The notes under the pieces are model-generated. The model saw nothing but the letters and a program-made list of their open reading frames with translations. It did not search any database and was not told where the DNA came from. Both the position numbers and the translations under genes were made by a program. Positions 35,701 through 43,087 of a DNA stretch of 64,000 nucleotides are shown one piece after another. The DNA is taken from positions 124,001 through 188,000 of the forward strand of contig JABCZG010000007.1 of assembly GCA_013289835.1 (NCBI GenBank), in the 5' to 3' direction. This DNA comes from Acidobacteriota bacterium (lineage in GTDB: Bacteria > Acidobacteriota > Terriglobia > Acidiferrales > UBA7541). Each line of letters opens with the position of its first letter. Positions within the stretch are counted from its first letter, which is position 1.

Positions 35701-36084
35701 CCACGAAGAGCTCTGCCGGTTGTTCGGTTCGCCCGTCCCGACCCACACGATCGCCGGATCCGACGCCGCAATGGCGATATCACCAATGGTCGAAACACCT
35801 TCTTTGTCGAAGATCGGCTCCCAAGTCGTGCCGTTATTCGTCGTCTTCCACACGCCGCCCGCGGCCGTGCCCACATACACAATGTTTGGATTGCTCTCCA
35901 CTACCGCGAAATCGTCAATGCGCCCGCCCATCACCGCGGGGCCGATCTCTCGAAAATCCAGGTGCTTGAATTTTTCAGCGGGATTCGGCTGATCCCCGGG
36001 CGTCGCCACTGTGTTCATCGCGAGTCCGCCAAACATGACCACCGCGGCAAGAATCGTCCTCAGAGCTTTCCAAGCATGATTCAT
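32782..36084 (-). CDS. secreted VPS10/sortilin-like BNR-repeat beta-propeller protein
   Basis: This is an exported protein of about 1100 residues, starting at ATG 36084 (AGGGGG seven bases upstream; MNHAWKALRTILAAVVMFGGLA signal). Many BNR/Asp-box repeats occur, each ending in a variant of DGGKTWKK (also NNGTTWEP, DRGDSWTRL, DYGETWKA). They span roughly residues 50-740 and predict two propellers, as in the sortilin or glycosyl-hydrolase-74-like group. A charged KKDKDEKDKKDAEEDK linker lies near 810. A beta-sandwich with PGEYTIKIKAGDKEATQKVTV follows, then a C-terminal coiled-coil-like region with TIEGIQTALKTAREQWKKDAGK. No catalytic acid could be identified with confidence, so binding is as likely as glycosidase activity. 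It lies upstream of the propeller-amidohydrolase in the same direction and shares its linker style. Confidence 0.83.
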   Translation of the reverse strand: MNHAWKALRTILAAVVMFGGLAMNTVATPGDQPNPAEKFKHLDFREIGPAVMGGRIDDFAVVESNPNIVYVGTAAGGVWKTTNNGTTWEPIFDKEGVSTIGDIAIAASDPAIVWVGTGEPNNRQSSSWGDGAYKSLDGGKTWKKMGLDATRHIGRIVIHPKNPDVVYVAALGHLWGPNPERGVYKTTDGGKTWAQMLKINDDTGVSDIAMDPESPDTLYAAAYQRRRTPFGFNGGGPDSAIYKTIDGGVTWKKLTKGLPYENGGETGRIGLDIYRRDSTIVYALVQHEKGGIYRSEDKGETWKKMSDTDPRPSYYSQVRIDPNNDLRIWSLGAQMFYSEDGGKTFSTQRVTGIHGDFHAMWIDPADSSHMLAGSDGGIHWSYDTGKTWDFINTIAIGQFYEVALDNEKPYRICGGLQDNASWCGPSMSLAREGIKNEDWTLMPGGDGFYAAIDNTEPWIVYTESQDGDLSRLDMRTSQMRLIKPEAKAGEPHYRFQWNSPVAVSAHEHTTIYYGGNYLFKSTDRGDSWTRLGGDLTSGADRNKLQIFGKTPDKNTLSRHDGVQEYPTITTLSESPLTANVLWVGTDDGNVQVTRDGGKTWKNVATKVPGVPKGTYVSRVVASKTSEGAALLAFDGHRGDDYNVYLFGTNDYGETWKAIRNGIPDSAGSVHVVREHPRNTSLLFAGTEFGLWASWDRGANWTALKNNFPTVPVDDIEIQARENDLVLATHGRSIWILDDLTPIEKMDGNVTASPLTLFPPRTATTWHLRHRQWFAGQKLFIAKNPLYGAILNYYLKDAVPAEAPKKDKDEKDKKDAEEDKTKTDAGEKKEGKVKITVLDKDGKVLREFDGPGLAGVNRTNWDLRSNSPAEATPQQLEAAAAGFGFGPRGPLVEPGEYTIKIKAGDKEATQKVTVEEDPRIAISAADRAARRETIDQLYAMAKTSDKDRRTIEGIQTALKTAREQWKKDAGKPNTTKIPEEIVKSADELQKKVDAVAEKFIRERQGLGNAGPPFEWKPDPLPNQVQGLLGDLDEFAAVPGGQQKEKLTELIPLVSDASAQVKKIADEDLPALNKKMNDAGIPHIVPAPLQPRGGRGGEDEAE

Positions 36085-36306
36085 TTCCATCCCCCTATGT
36101 GCAAGGCCGGGCATGTTACTCCTGCTCGCCTCCAAAACGCATCAATTGTTTCTGGACGCGCATCTCTGCAAGGGCCAACCGACCCGTTGCATACACTGAC
36201 GTGAACCGCTTTCTTTGCGTTTCAACCTCGGAAACTCTTTCCGTCACATTCGCCGCTCCGCCATGCAACTCATCTCCACTCCCTGCCTTCAAATCCCTGC
36301 GACCCC

Positions 36307-38733
36307 ATGCTAGGCTATTCCACTGTTTCCATTGACGGCATGCTCCGCGTGAATCTTCATTCTTGGGCACGGATTCGCTCCGCGCTTCGCGCTTTTCTGT
36401 GCCTGGCGGCGCTTTTGGTTGCGCGAACCGGATTCGCACCGTATCCCGCCTCTGCTCAGCAAACTCGTCCGCGCTCCGGGAAAGGCGGCATCGCCAACCT
36501 CGAGGCGAAAACACAGACGCGCAAAGGTGACGTCACCACCGCCGACGGAGACGTGGACATCCACTATAGAGACACGCGCCTCCGCGCCGATCATGTCGAA
36601 TACAATGGTGCGACCAACGAAACCGTCGCCACCGGCCATGTCATTCTGGACTACAACAATGAACATCTCGAAGCCGACGAAGCGCACTACAACGTCAGCA
36701 CCAGCCACGGCCTGTTTCACAATGTTCGCGGGACCATAAAAGTTGAACGCCAGCCCAACCCTGCCGTGCTTGTCACGCAAAACCCGCTCTATTTCGAAGC
36801 CCGCGAAGTCGAGCGCTTTCCCGGCGACGTCTATCTCGTGCACCGCGCGTGGATCACCATTTGCGATCCTTCGCGGCCGAAGTGGCAGTTTTACGCTCCT
36901 CACGCGCGTATCCGGCTCAACAAGACCGCCGCGCTCGTCAACGCCAACTTTCGGCTCTTCCGCGTGCCGCTGGTCTGGCTTCCGTACGCCACCGTGCCCG
37001 CGGGCAGCAAAATCCGCGCGACCGGATTCCTCATGCCCGATATCGGCCAGACCTCCCTCAAGGGCTTCATCTTTGGCGACGCCTTTTATTTCGCGCCGAA
37101 TCCGTGGATGGACGCGACTCTTGGTGCGCAGTTCATGAGCCGGCGCGGCGTCCTCGAGCGCGGCAGTTTTCGTGCCAAGCCGTTCGAAAATACGTCCATC
37201 CAGTACACCTATCTCGGTGTGGAAGACCGCGGCCTGCTAAATCCGGACGGCACGCGCTCTCCGCAGGGCGGCGAACAGCAACGCCTGGAGATTCAGTCTT
37301 TGCTTCCCCATGGGTGGCGTTTCGTCACGGATTACAATCAGCTCTCTTCTCTCACCTTCCGGCTCGCGTTTGCCGACACCTTTGGCGAGGCCGTCAACTC
37401 CGAAGTCCGCAGCGCCATTTTTCTAACCAACAATTTCAAAGGCTTCAGCCTCAACTTTGCAACTCTCGATGACAAAAGTTTTCTGACTCTGCCCGTCGCC
37501 GCGAGTTTGACCGCGGCGGCGGTTCCGGCCACCAGCGTGGCGCTCCGCAACGCGCCGGAAGTGCGCTTCGGTTCCGTTGAGCAAGCTCCGTGGAGCAGAG
37601 CTCCGGTCTATTTCAGCTTTGACGCCTTTGCGGGTGTCGTGAACCGCGACGATTCGACGATTCAAACTCCCGACTTCGTCGATCGCTACGAATTCGCGCC
37701 AAGCGTCACCGTACCCGTGCACTTTGGCCCGTGGCTCGGGGTGACTACTTCGGCGGCCTTTCGCACCACGCGCTATGGCGATTCTCTCGATGCCGCCGGC
37801 GCCGTCATTTCGAATGCGATCGTGCGCAATACCGGCGAATTCACGGTGGACCTCCGGCCGCCCACGTTTGAACGTTTCTTCGACCGCACCTCTCTCAAGA
37901 AGGACAAATCCCGCCGGCGCTACAAGCACACCATCGAGCCGTCTGTCACCTACCACTACGTCACCGGCGTGAACAATTTCGCCGACTTCATCCGCTTTGA
38001 TTCCGACGCCACGCTCACGGACACCAATGAAATCGAGTATGGCTTCACGCAGCGGTTATTCCGGAAGGAAGACGACGACCAGCCCGTGGAGCTTGTCTCC
38101 TGGAGCATTTTCCAGAAACACTACTTCGACCCGACCTTCGGTGGCGCCATCGTCAACGGCCAGCGCAACGTGTTCGAGGCCTTCGATTCCATCTCGCCGT
38201 TTGCCTTCGCTTTCGGTCCCCGCAACTGGTCTCCCATCGTCAGCGACATAAAGATCACTCCGGGCGGCCCTTATGATGTGGAACAAATCCTCCAATACGA
38301 TACGCAGATCCAGAGGCTCGTAACTATCGGCACGCTTTTGAAAGTGAAGCCCTACCGTGAATTTTTCACCACGCTGGCCTTTTTCCGCTTGGATGACAAT
38401 CCCGTTCTCAGCGAACTTCCGCTTCAGCCCCCTCCAGTGCTCCCTCTATTTCAGCAGCCCCTTTCCAACCAGATTCGCGCGCTCATCGGCTATGGCAGCG
38501 AAACGCGCAAAGGGCTCAATGTCACCACCGGTGTGGGCTACGACTTCACCAACAAGACGCTGCAAAATCAGATTGTGCAAGTCAGCTACAACGGTGGCTG
38601 CTGCGGCCTGGCCGTGGAGTACCGCCGCATCAACCTGGGAGAAGTGCGCACGGAGAATCAGTTCCGCATCGCCTTCATGATCGCTAATATCGGCACGTTC
38701 GGGAATCTACGGCACCAGGAAAAGATCTTCTGA
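36307..38733 (+). CDS. lptD: LPS-assembly outer-membrane protein LptD
   Basis: This beta-barrel outer-membrane protein of 808 residues, with an N-terminal LptA/OstA-like domain, inserts lipopolysaccharide into the outer leaflet. The OstA part (about residues 60-190) shows DVDIHYRDTRLRADHVEYNG, then GHVILDYNNEHLEADEAHYNV and HNVRGTIK. The LptD domain continues with conserved FRVPLVWLPYATVPAG and barrel strands through the C terminus (YRRINLGEVRTENQFRIAFM). CGVAVEYR-like spacing in GGCCGLAVEYRR near 765 matches the C-terminal LptD consensus and supplies a Cys pair. The signal peptide is best read from the Met at 36340 (MLRVNLHSWARIRSALRAFL); 36307 is the upstream alternative given here. The next gene starts two bases after its stop. 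Confidence 0.9.
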   Translation: MLGYSTVSIDGMLRVNLHSWARIRSALRAFLCLAALLVARTGFAPYPASAQQTRPRSGKGGIANLEAKTQTRKGDVTTADGDVDIHYRDTRLRADHVEYNGATNETVATGHVILDYNNEHLEADEAHYNVSTSHGLFHNVRGTIKVERQPNPAVLVTQNPLYFEAREVERFPGDVYLVHRAWITICDPSRPKWQFYAPHARIRLNKTAALVNANFRLFRVPLVWLPYATVPAGSKIRATGFLMPDIGQTSLKGFIFGDAFYFAPNPWMDATLGAQFMSRRGVLERGSFRAKPFENTSIQYTYLGVEDRGLLNPDGTRSPQGGEQQRLEIQSLLPHGWRFVTDYNQLSSLTFRLAFADTFGEAVNSEVRSAIFLTNNFKGFSLNFATLDDKSFLTLPVAASLTAAAVPATSVALRNAPEVRFGSVEQAPWSRAPVYFSFDAFAGVVNRDDSTIQTPDFVDRYEFAPSVTVPVHFGPWLGVTTSAAFRTTRYGDSLDAAGAVISNAIVRNTGEFTVDLRPPTFERFFDRTSLKKDKSRRRYKHTIEPSVTYHYVTGVNNFADFIRFDSDATLTDTNEIEYGFTQRLFRKEDDDQPVELVSWSIFQKHYFDPTFGGAIVNGQRNVFEAFDSISPFAFAFGPRNWSPIVSDIKITPGGPYDVEQILQYDTQIQRLVTIGTLLKVKPYREFFTTLAFFRLDDNPVLSELPLQPPPVLPLFQQPLSNQIRALIGYGSETRKGLNVTTGVGYDFTNKTLQNQIVQVSYNGGCCGLAVEYRRINLGEVRTENQFRIAFMIANIGTFGNLRHQEKIF

Positions 38734-38735
38734 GC

Positions 38736-40157
38736 ATGAACGACACGGACCTGGCTTTCGCGTCCATCGAAGACATCGGAAAACTTTTCCGCAAGCGCAA
38801 GCTATCCCCTGTCGAGCTGACCAAACTCACGCTCGCGCGCATCGAGTTGCTCAATCCCAAGCTCAATGCCTACATTACCGTCACACCTGAGCTAGCCCTG
38901 GCCCAAGCAAAGAAAGCCGAGGCCGAACTCTGCTCGACGCGCAACCGCAAGGGCCATCGCGATCGCGGCCCGCTTCATGGAATTCCGATTTCGCTGAAAG
39001 ACAACATTTGCACTGCGGGAATTCGAACGACGGCGGGCTCGAAAATCCTGAAAGACTTCATCCAATTGCATGACGCTCCACTGGTCACCCAGCTTCTTGA
39101 AGCGGGCGCCGTTCTACTCGGCAAGACCAACATGCACGAGTTCGCCTACGGCGTTACCTCCAACAACCCTCACTACGGCCCCGTTTACAACCCCTGGGAC
39201 CTCAAACGCATTCCCGGCGGCTCCAGTGGAGGCTCTGCCGTCGCGGTAGCCGCCGGCCTTTGCTATGGCAGCATTGGCACAGACACCGGAGGTTCCATCC
39301 GCATTCCTGCTGGGCTCTGCGGCATTGTCGGCCTTAAACCCACAATCGGTCGCGTGAATACAGCCGGCACGATTCCGCTCTCACCTCGGCTCGATTGCGT
39401 CGGGCCCTTGGCGCGTTCGGCCCAAGATGCGGCGCTTCTTCTTGATCCGATCCTGGTGCGCGCAAAACGCGAACCGCGTCTGAGTTCCGCGGGAAAATCC
39501 TCTTCACAAAAACAAAAGTTCAAGCTCGGTCTGCCGCGTGAATTCTTTTTTGATGTAATTTCCGAAGATGTTGCAAAGGTCTTTGACCAAGCGCTTCACT
39601 CTCTTCGCAAACGGGGAGCAGTGATCAAAGAAATCTCTATCCCACTATTGCAGGAAACGGAAAACGCTGGAAACCAGATCGCCTGGCCGGAAGCAACTCG
39701 CTACCACCAGCAAGCCGGATGGTTTCCCGCCCATGCCGAGGAGTACGGCGAAGACGTTCGAACGCGACTCGAAATGGGCACCAAGGTTTCAGCCACCGTT
39801 TATCTGGAAGCGCTCGAACTGCGCGACAAGTTCATCCAGCAGTTCCACCTGTCCATCGCCGACGCTGGCGTGGATGCCCTCGTCGTTCCCACCACCCCAA
39901 TCACCGCGCCTCTCATCAACGAAGAAACCACGCGGATCAACGAAAAGGATCATTCCACTCGCGCGCTTCTGCTTCGTAACAACCGTCCCGCCAATCTCGC
40001 CGGCGTCCCCGCGATCTCCATCCCTTGCGGTTTCACGCCCGCCGGTCTGCCCATCGGCCTCCAATTCATCGGCGCCGTGACCGACGAACATCTCCTTCTT
40101 CGTATCGCCAACGTATTCGAGCGCGCATATCCACAAACCCTTCGTCCGCCTTTGTAG
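38736..40157 (+). CDS. amidase signature family protein, GatA-like
   Basis: This is a 473-residue amidase-signature hydrolase. The catalytic Ser-cisSer-Lys set is visible: GIPISLKDNIC carries the Lys (near residue 88), and GGSSGGSAVAVAAGLCYGSIGTDTGGSIRIPAGLCG carries the serines (near 163-185). FAYGVTSNNPHYGPVYNPWD and PAISIPCGFTPAGLPIGLQF further match GatA, the amidase subunit of the Asp/Glu-tRNA amidotransferase. No gatB or gatC is adjacent, so it could be the real GatA encoded apart from its partners or a stand-alone amidase. It starts 2 bases after lptD and probably shares its transcript. The stop codon lies inside a palindromic repeat element at 40151-40177. Confidence 0.85.
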   Translation: MNDTDLAFASIEDIGKLFRKRKLSPVELTKLTLARIELLNPKLNAYITVTPELALAQAKKAEAELCSTRNRKGHRDRGPLHGIPISLKDNICTAGIRTTAGSKILKDFIQLHDAPLVTQLLEAGAVLLGKTNMHEFAYGVTSNNPHYGPVYNPWDLKRIPGGSSGGSAVAVAAGLCYGSIGTDTGGSIRIPAGLCGIVGLKPTIGRVNTAGTIPLSPRLDCVGPLARSAQDAALLLDPILVRAKREPRLSSAGKSSSQKQKFKLGLPREFFFDVISEDVAKVFDQALHSLRKRGAVIKEISIPLLQETENAGNQIAWPEATRYHQQAGWFPAHAEEYGEDVRTRLEMGTKVSATVYLEALELRDKFIQQFHLSIADAGVDALVVPTTPITAPLINEETTRINEKDHSTRALLLRNNRPANLAGVPAISIPCGFTPAGLPIGLQFIGAVTDEHLLLRIANVFERAYPQTLRPPL

Positions 40158-40177
40158 GCGAGGGGCTTTAGCCCCTC
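40151..40177. repeat. palindromic REP-like element 1
   Basis: TTTGTAGG followed by a perfect inverted repeat, GAGGGGCT/AGCCCCTC (40160-40177). The element overlaps the end of the GatA-like gene and supplies its TAG stop. The same TTTGTAGG prefix begins a second palindrome at 40912. Confidence 0.55.
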
Positions 40178-40211
40178 CAGCCCTTCTTCGCCCGCACTGC
40201 AAACAAGCAGT

Positions 40212-41297
40212 TCACACCTCTGTAGCCACCGCGCCTCGCGTCTTCATCACCCACCGGCCGATCAAATACCCCAGCGTCCCCGTCACCATTCCTCCAAACA
40301 CATCCACCACATAGTGATACCGCCCCCACACCGTCGAAACGCACATGCACATCACCAGCGGCGTCATCACCCAGAAAAGCCACCGCCGATGCCGCCACGC
40401 TCCCCACAATGCCGCAATCGATCCCGCCACATGCTCCGACGGAAACGCCGCGCCACGCACGCGGCCATAGTGTTCGATGAAATTGATCGTCGCCGTGAAC
40501 GGCCCACCCTGCAAAGGCGCGTGCCACGCTCCCGGCATTGAGAACCAAGGGCTCTCAATCGGAAAGAAAATCGCAATCAAGTATCCGACCGCGTAGCCCA
40601 CTACCGAATACGTCATCACCGACCAGTATCCGCGCCAGTCCCGCCGGTAATACAAAACGCCGCATACCACCAGCAGGTATGTGAAGTACGTGAGATACGC
40701 GAACTGCATGAAATCATTTCGCCCCGGCGTCGCAAACTGCTCCAGCCAAACCGCTGGATGCACGCCCGTCAGCCAGTAGTCCGCCGCAATCAATTTCGCG
40801 TCCTGCCAACCCGGCGTAACCAAGTGCACGAGTTTTCCCAATTCCTCAAAACAAAACAGAAAAAACAAATGCGGATACCAGTGCCGCCAAAAATGCCAGA
40901 ATTTTTGTGAGTTTGTAGGACAGACATTCCTGTCTGTCCCACTTCGCATCTTGCCGTTCCCTATCGCGCCCACGGCCGATCGCGCTTCACTCCAGCACAA
41001 AACCATAATCACTGCGCCCACAAACGCCTGCACTCCAACCAACCTAGCGGGATGCGAGAGATTCTCTGCGAACAGCAGAATCAACGCGCTCGACGAAGCC
41101 AAGTACCCCAGCGCCACCCATTCGAACGCCCCACACGCCGCCCAAGCAGCAGCCGCTTCCCTGCTGATCCATTGTGCGATTCCCAGCCCCGCCGCATCGA
41201 AGCCCGCCGAGCGCGACTGGTCTCTCGCGGCAATCTCCTCGCGCCAAGCAATCGCCGTTTCATTCCCTCGAAAACTCTGTCTTTCCCTGGCATTCAT
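40212..41297 (-). CDS. Aur1/PAP2-superfamily membrane enzyme (inositol-phosphorylceramide-synthase-like)
   Basis: This is a 361-residue polytopic protein. After a basic N terminus it has two helices and a polar linker, then a block of six or more helices containing ADYWLTGVHPAVWLEQFATP and YLTYFTYLLVVCG. This layout is that of Aur1-like PAP2 proteins (the PAP2_3 group). The catalytic C2 motif is AAFPSEHVAGS (His near residue 288) and C3 is GRYHYVVDVFGG (His near 328, Asp near 332). Eukaryotic Aur1 transfers phosphoinositol from PI to ceramide. Other PAP2 members are lipid phosphatases, including PgpB. Its ATG overlaps the HAD gene stop (ATGA), so it is the last gene of a coupled lipid operon. 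The linker contains REP-like element 2. Confidence 0.82.
   Translation of the reverse strand: MNARERQSFRGNETAIAWREEIAARDQSRSAGFDAAGLGIAQWISREAAAAWAACGAFEWVALGYLASSSALILLFAENLSHPARLVGVQAFVGAVIMVLCWSEARSAVGAIGNGKMRSGTDRNVCPTNSQKFWHFWRHWYPHLFFLFCFEELGKLVHLVTPGWQDAKLIAADYWLTGVHPAVWLEQFATPGRNDFMQFAYLTYFTYLLVVCGVLYYRRDWRGYWSVMTYSVVGYAVGYLIAIFFPIESPWFSMPGAWHAPLQGGPFTATINFIEHYGRVRGAAFPSEHVAGSIAALWGAWRHRRWLFWVMTPLVMCMCVSTVWGRYHYVVDVFGGMVTGTLGYLIGRWVMKTRGAVATEV
40912..40940. repeat. palindromic REP-like element 2, inside a coding linker
   Basis: TTTGTAGG leads into a perfect 9-bp inverted repeat, GGACAGACA/TGTCTGTCC (40918-40926 and 40931-40939), with a 4-base loop. It lies within the Aur1-like gene and encodes part of its polar interhelix linker without breaking the frame. 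It shares its 8-base prefix with element 1, 760 bp away. Confidence 0.55.
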
Positions 41298-42136
41298 CTC
41301 GAATTCCCCGCGCTCCCTCGTGATTGTTCTGCCGCGTGTGTTTGAAACCCTGCCTCACCCTTTCCGGCACTTACTCCGCGTCCTCTGTGCCCCTGCGTTC
41401 CGTTCTCCGGCTCCCGCCAATGCAGCGTCGCCCACCCACGCATCCCCGCAAGCCGCGCCAGCTCTTCCCGTGGATTCACTGCAACCGGCCTGCCCACCGC
41501 CTCCAACATCCACCGGTCGCCAGCACTGTCGCCGTACGCGTAACAGCTCTCCAAATCCAGTTTCATTTCTAGCGCGACCTTCTTCACCGCACGCGCCTTC
41601 GCCTCACCACTCATCGCGTTGCCCACGATTCGCCCCGTCCATCGTCCTTCCGTTTCTTCCAACCGCGTCGCACACACGCGAATTGCAACAAACAACCCAC
41701 GCGCCGCAAGCTCCGCTTCCAGACTTCGCGCGACTTCCCCCGCTAGCGGCTCCAGCGTCCCGCTCACCAACACGATTACGTGCCCCTGCCCCGCATGCCA
41801 CACCACTCGGCTGACCCCATCGCCGAGGAAACTCGTCCCTGGCATTAGTCCACGCGCTTCTATTCGGTCCGCCGCCAATCCTCTCAAGTACATCTTGTTC
41901 GCCCGCAATATCTCGCCAATTCCCCGCGGTGCCAGCCGCGCCGCCTCCCACAACCAAAAAAAATAGTTCTTCAACGGAATCGCTCCTCGGTATCGCAACC
42001 GCCAGAAAAGTCTCCGCTCCAGCGAAGGCCCCGCCACCAGCGTCCCATCCAAATCAAGAAACGCCGCAACTCCGCCACTTTTCTCCTCAACCTGTTTTAC
42101 TTCCTGAACCTCCTTAACCTCACGCCACGCGCTCAC
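41294..42136 (-). CDS. HAD-superfamily phosphatase (HAD-IB, SerB-like)
   Basis: This HAD phosphatase has about 280 residues. Motif I is FLDLDGTLVAG (Asp28 and Asp30, nucleophile and general acid), motif II is VLVSGTLEPLAGE, and motif IV is CYAYGDSAGDRWMLEAVG with the acidic pair. The cap region contains a LMPGTSFLGDGVSRV helix. HAD-IB members dephosphorylate phosphoserine or lipid headgroup intermediates, and PgpC-type phosphatases are related. The start GTG at 42136 overlaps the upstream stop (ATGTGA) with AGGAGG nearby. The first 20 residues are a Glu/Val/Lys repeat encoded by a degenerate purine-rich repeat. The last 35 residues after GWATLHWREP look like non-conserved read-through. Context suggests it removes a phosphate from the product of the CDP-alcohol transferase. 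Confidence 0.85.
   Translation of the reverse strand: MSAWREVKEVQEVKQVEEKSGGVAAFLDLDGTLVAGPSLERRLFWRLRYRGAIPLKNYFFWLWEAARLAPRGIGEILRANKMYLRGLAADRIEARGLMPGTSFLGDGVSRVVWHAGQGHVIVLVSGTLEPLAGEVARSLEAELAARGLFVAIRVCATRLEETEGRWTGRIVGNAMSGEAKARAVKKVALEMKLDLESCYAYGDSAGDRWMLEAVGRPVAVNPREELARLAGMRGWATLHWREPENGTQGHRGRGVSAGKGEAGFQTHAAEQSRGSAGNSR
42083..42122. repeat. short degenerate GGTTnAGG-type repeat
   Basis: On the minus strand, copies of AGGTT-AAGGAGGTT-CAGG style units run in series and encode the acidic N terminus of the HAD phosphatase (VKEVQEVKQVEE). The units differ by one or two bases. It may be an expanded short repeat rather than conserved coding sequence. Confidence 0.4.
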
Positions 42137-42807
42137 ATCGCCTCCTGCGCAGCCCTCTTCGCCACGCGCCCCTGCCCTACATTTCCCGCAATGAACTTCC
42201 ATCCCTCCGCCAGCACCGGCAATCCGCGCACCAGGCAAAACGCCGCCGTCATCCACGTCAACACATGTGCGCCCACGCGAATCATCGCGTGCACATCCGC
42301 CGCGAGCTCACCCACCAGCGCCACCGGCCCTCGCGTTAACGCCAGCTCCAATCCCAAATAGCAAAAGCACAGGCATTTCATCGCCGCGTACAACCCACGG
42401 CTCCAGCGCGAAGCAACCAGCGCCCGCCCCCACCACGTCTTGAGCATCGCGTTCGCGCTCCAACCGGAATGCCCCGCCTTCATCGCCAGCCCGCGCAGAA
42501 AATCCGTCGCCGCCCCGCGCGCAAAAAACAAAACCGGCAGCCACAGCGACACCATCCCCACCACCGCGAAATACGTGAAGTACAAGTTTTCGATCATGCG
42601 GTCGCCCAAAATGTCCAACTGCGCGCCCACTGGCGTCGCCATTTTTTGCTTCCGCGCGAGGTGCCCGTCCAGCGCATCCAGCGCGATCGACGCCACCGTC
42701 AGCCCCACCGCCGCCAGATTCGCCCACGCCGCGCGCCCGAACAGGCACACCGCCGCGAATCCCACCGCCACCCGCAAAAGCGTCACTTTGTTCGGCGTCC
42801 ATCGCAT
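42133..42807 (-). CDS. CDP-alcohol phosphatidyltransferase family membrane enzyme
   Basis: This is an integral membrane enzyme of about 224 residues that joins a CDP-activated lipid to an alcohol, releasing CMP. The signature fits D-x2-DG-x2-AR-x8-G-x3-D-x3-D exactly: Asp44, Asp47, Gly48, Ala51, Arg52, Gly61, Asp65 and Asp69, in DALDGHLARK and PVGAQLDILGDR. The start at 42807 gives MRWTPNKVTLLRV, the standard family opening. TTG at 42879 and ATG at 42864 are alternatives with an added basic leader. The gene order with a HAD phosphatase and an Aur1-like enzyme points to inositol-phosphate or glycerophosphate as acceptor. No inositol synthase is in the window to settle it. Confidence 0.88.
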   Translation of the reverse strand: MRWTPNKVTLLRVAVGFAAVCLFGRAAWANLAAVGLTVASIALDALDGHLARKQKMATPVGAQLDILGDRMIENLYFTYFAVVGMVSLWLPVLFFARGAATDFLRGLAMKAGHSGWSANAMLKTWWGRALVASRWSRGLYAAMKCLCFCYLGLELALTRGPVALVGELAADVHAMIRVGAHVLTWMTAAFCLVRGLPVLAEGWKFIAGNVGQGRVAKRAAQEAM

Positions 42808-43031
42808 ACGCACCTGCCGTGCGCCTCGACGGCGCCATCTTCCAATTGGCAACTGCCCTGCCATCCTCCACTCCGGCAAACCACTTACAATGAATCACTT
42901 ACAGACGCGCCCCGCGCATACTCCTCCGCCTCGCGCCAGCCATTTCCTTCAACTGTCGCCCATTCGCCTGAGCCTCCGGGTCTGTCTCTTTTTGCCTTTG
43001 ATCCGCGTCTAAGAGGGAAGCACTAGCCAGC

Positions 43032-43081
43032 TTCGGGAATATTTCCTAGAGTTTCGGGATAATCCCTATTGAAGGTATGAT
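43032..43081 (+). promoter_or_regulatory. paired palindromic operator-like boxes and -10 element before ccdA
   Basis: TTCGGGAATATTTCCTA (43032-43048) and TTCGGGATAATCCCTA (43053-43068) are two similar near-palindromic boxes, with starts 21 bp (two helical turns) apart. A good -10 box, TATGAT (43076-43081), lies six bases before the ATG at 43088, so the message may be leaderless. The -35 match is poor, which would fit an activator-dependent or repressed promoter. The regulator is unknown. Confidence 0.5.
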
Positions 43082-43087
43082 TCGACT

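Noticed and set aside
34396..36204. A 602-codon open frame on the plus strand, opposite the sortilin-like gene
   Set aside because: It is the mirror of a GC-rich, codon-biased real gene. Its product has no domain signature and is rich in Arg/His/Pro, while the opposite strand has clear BNR repeats and a signal peptide.
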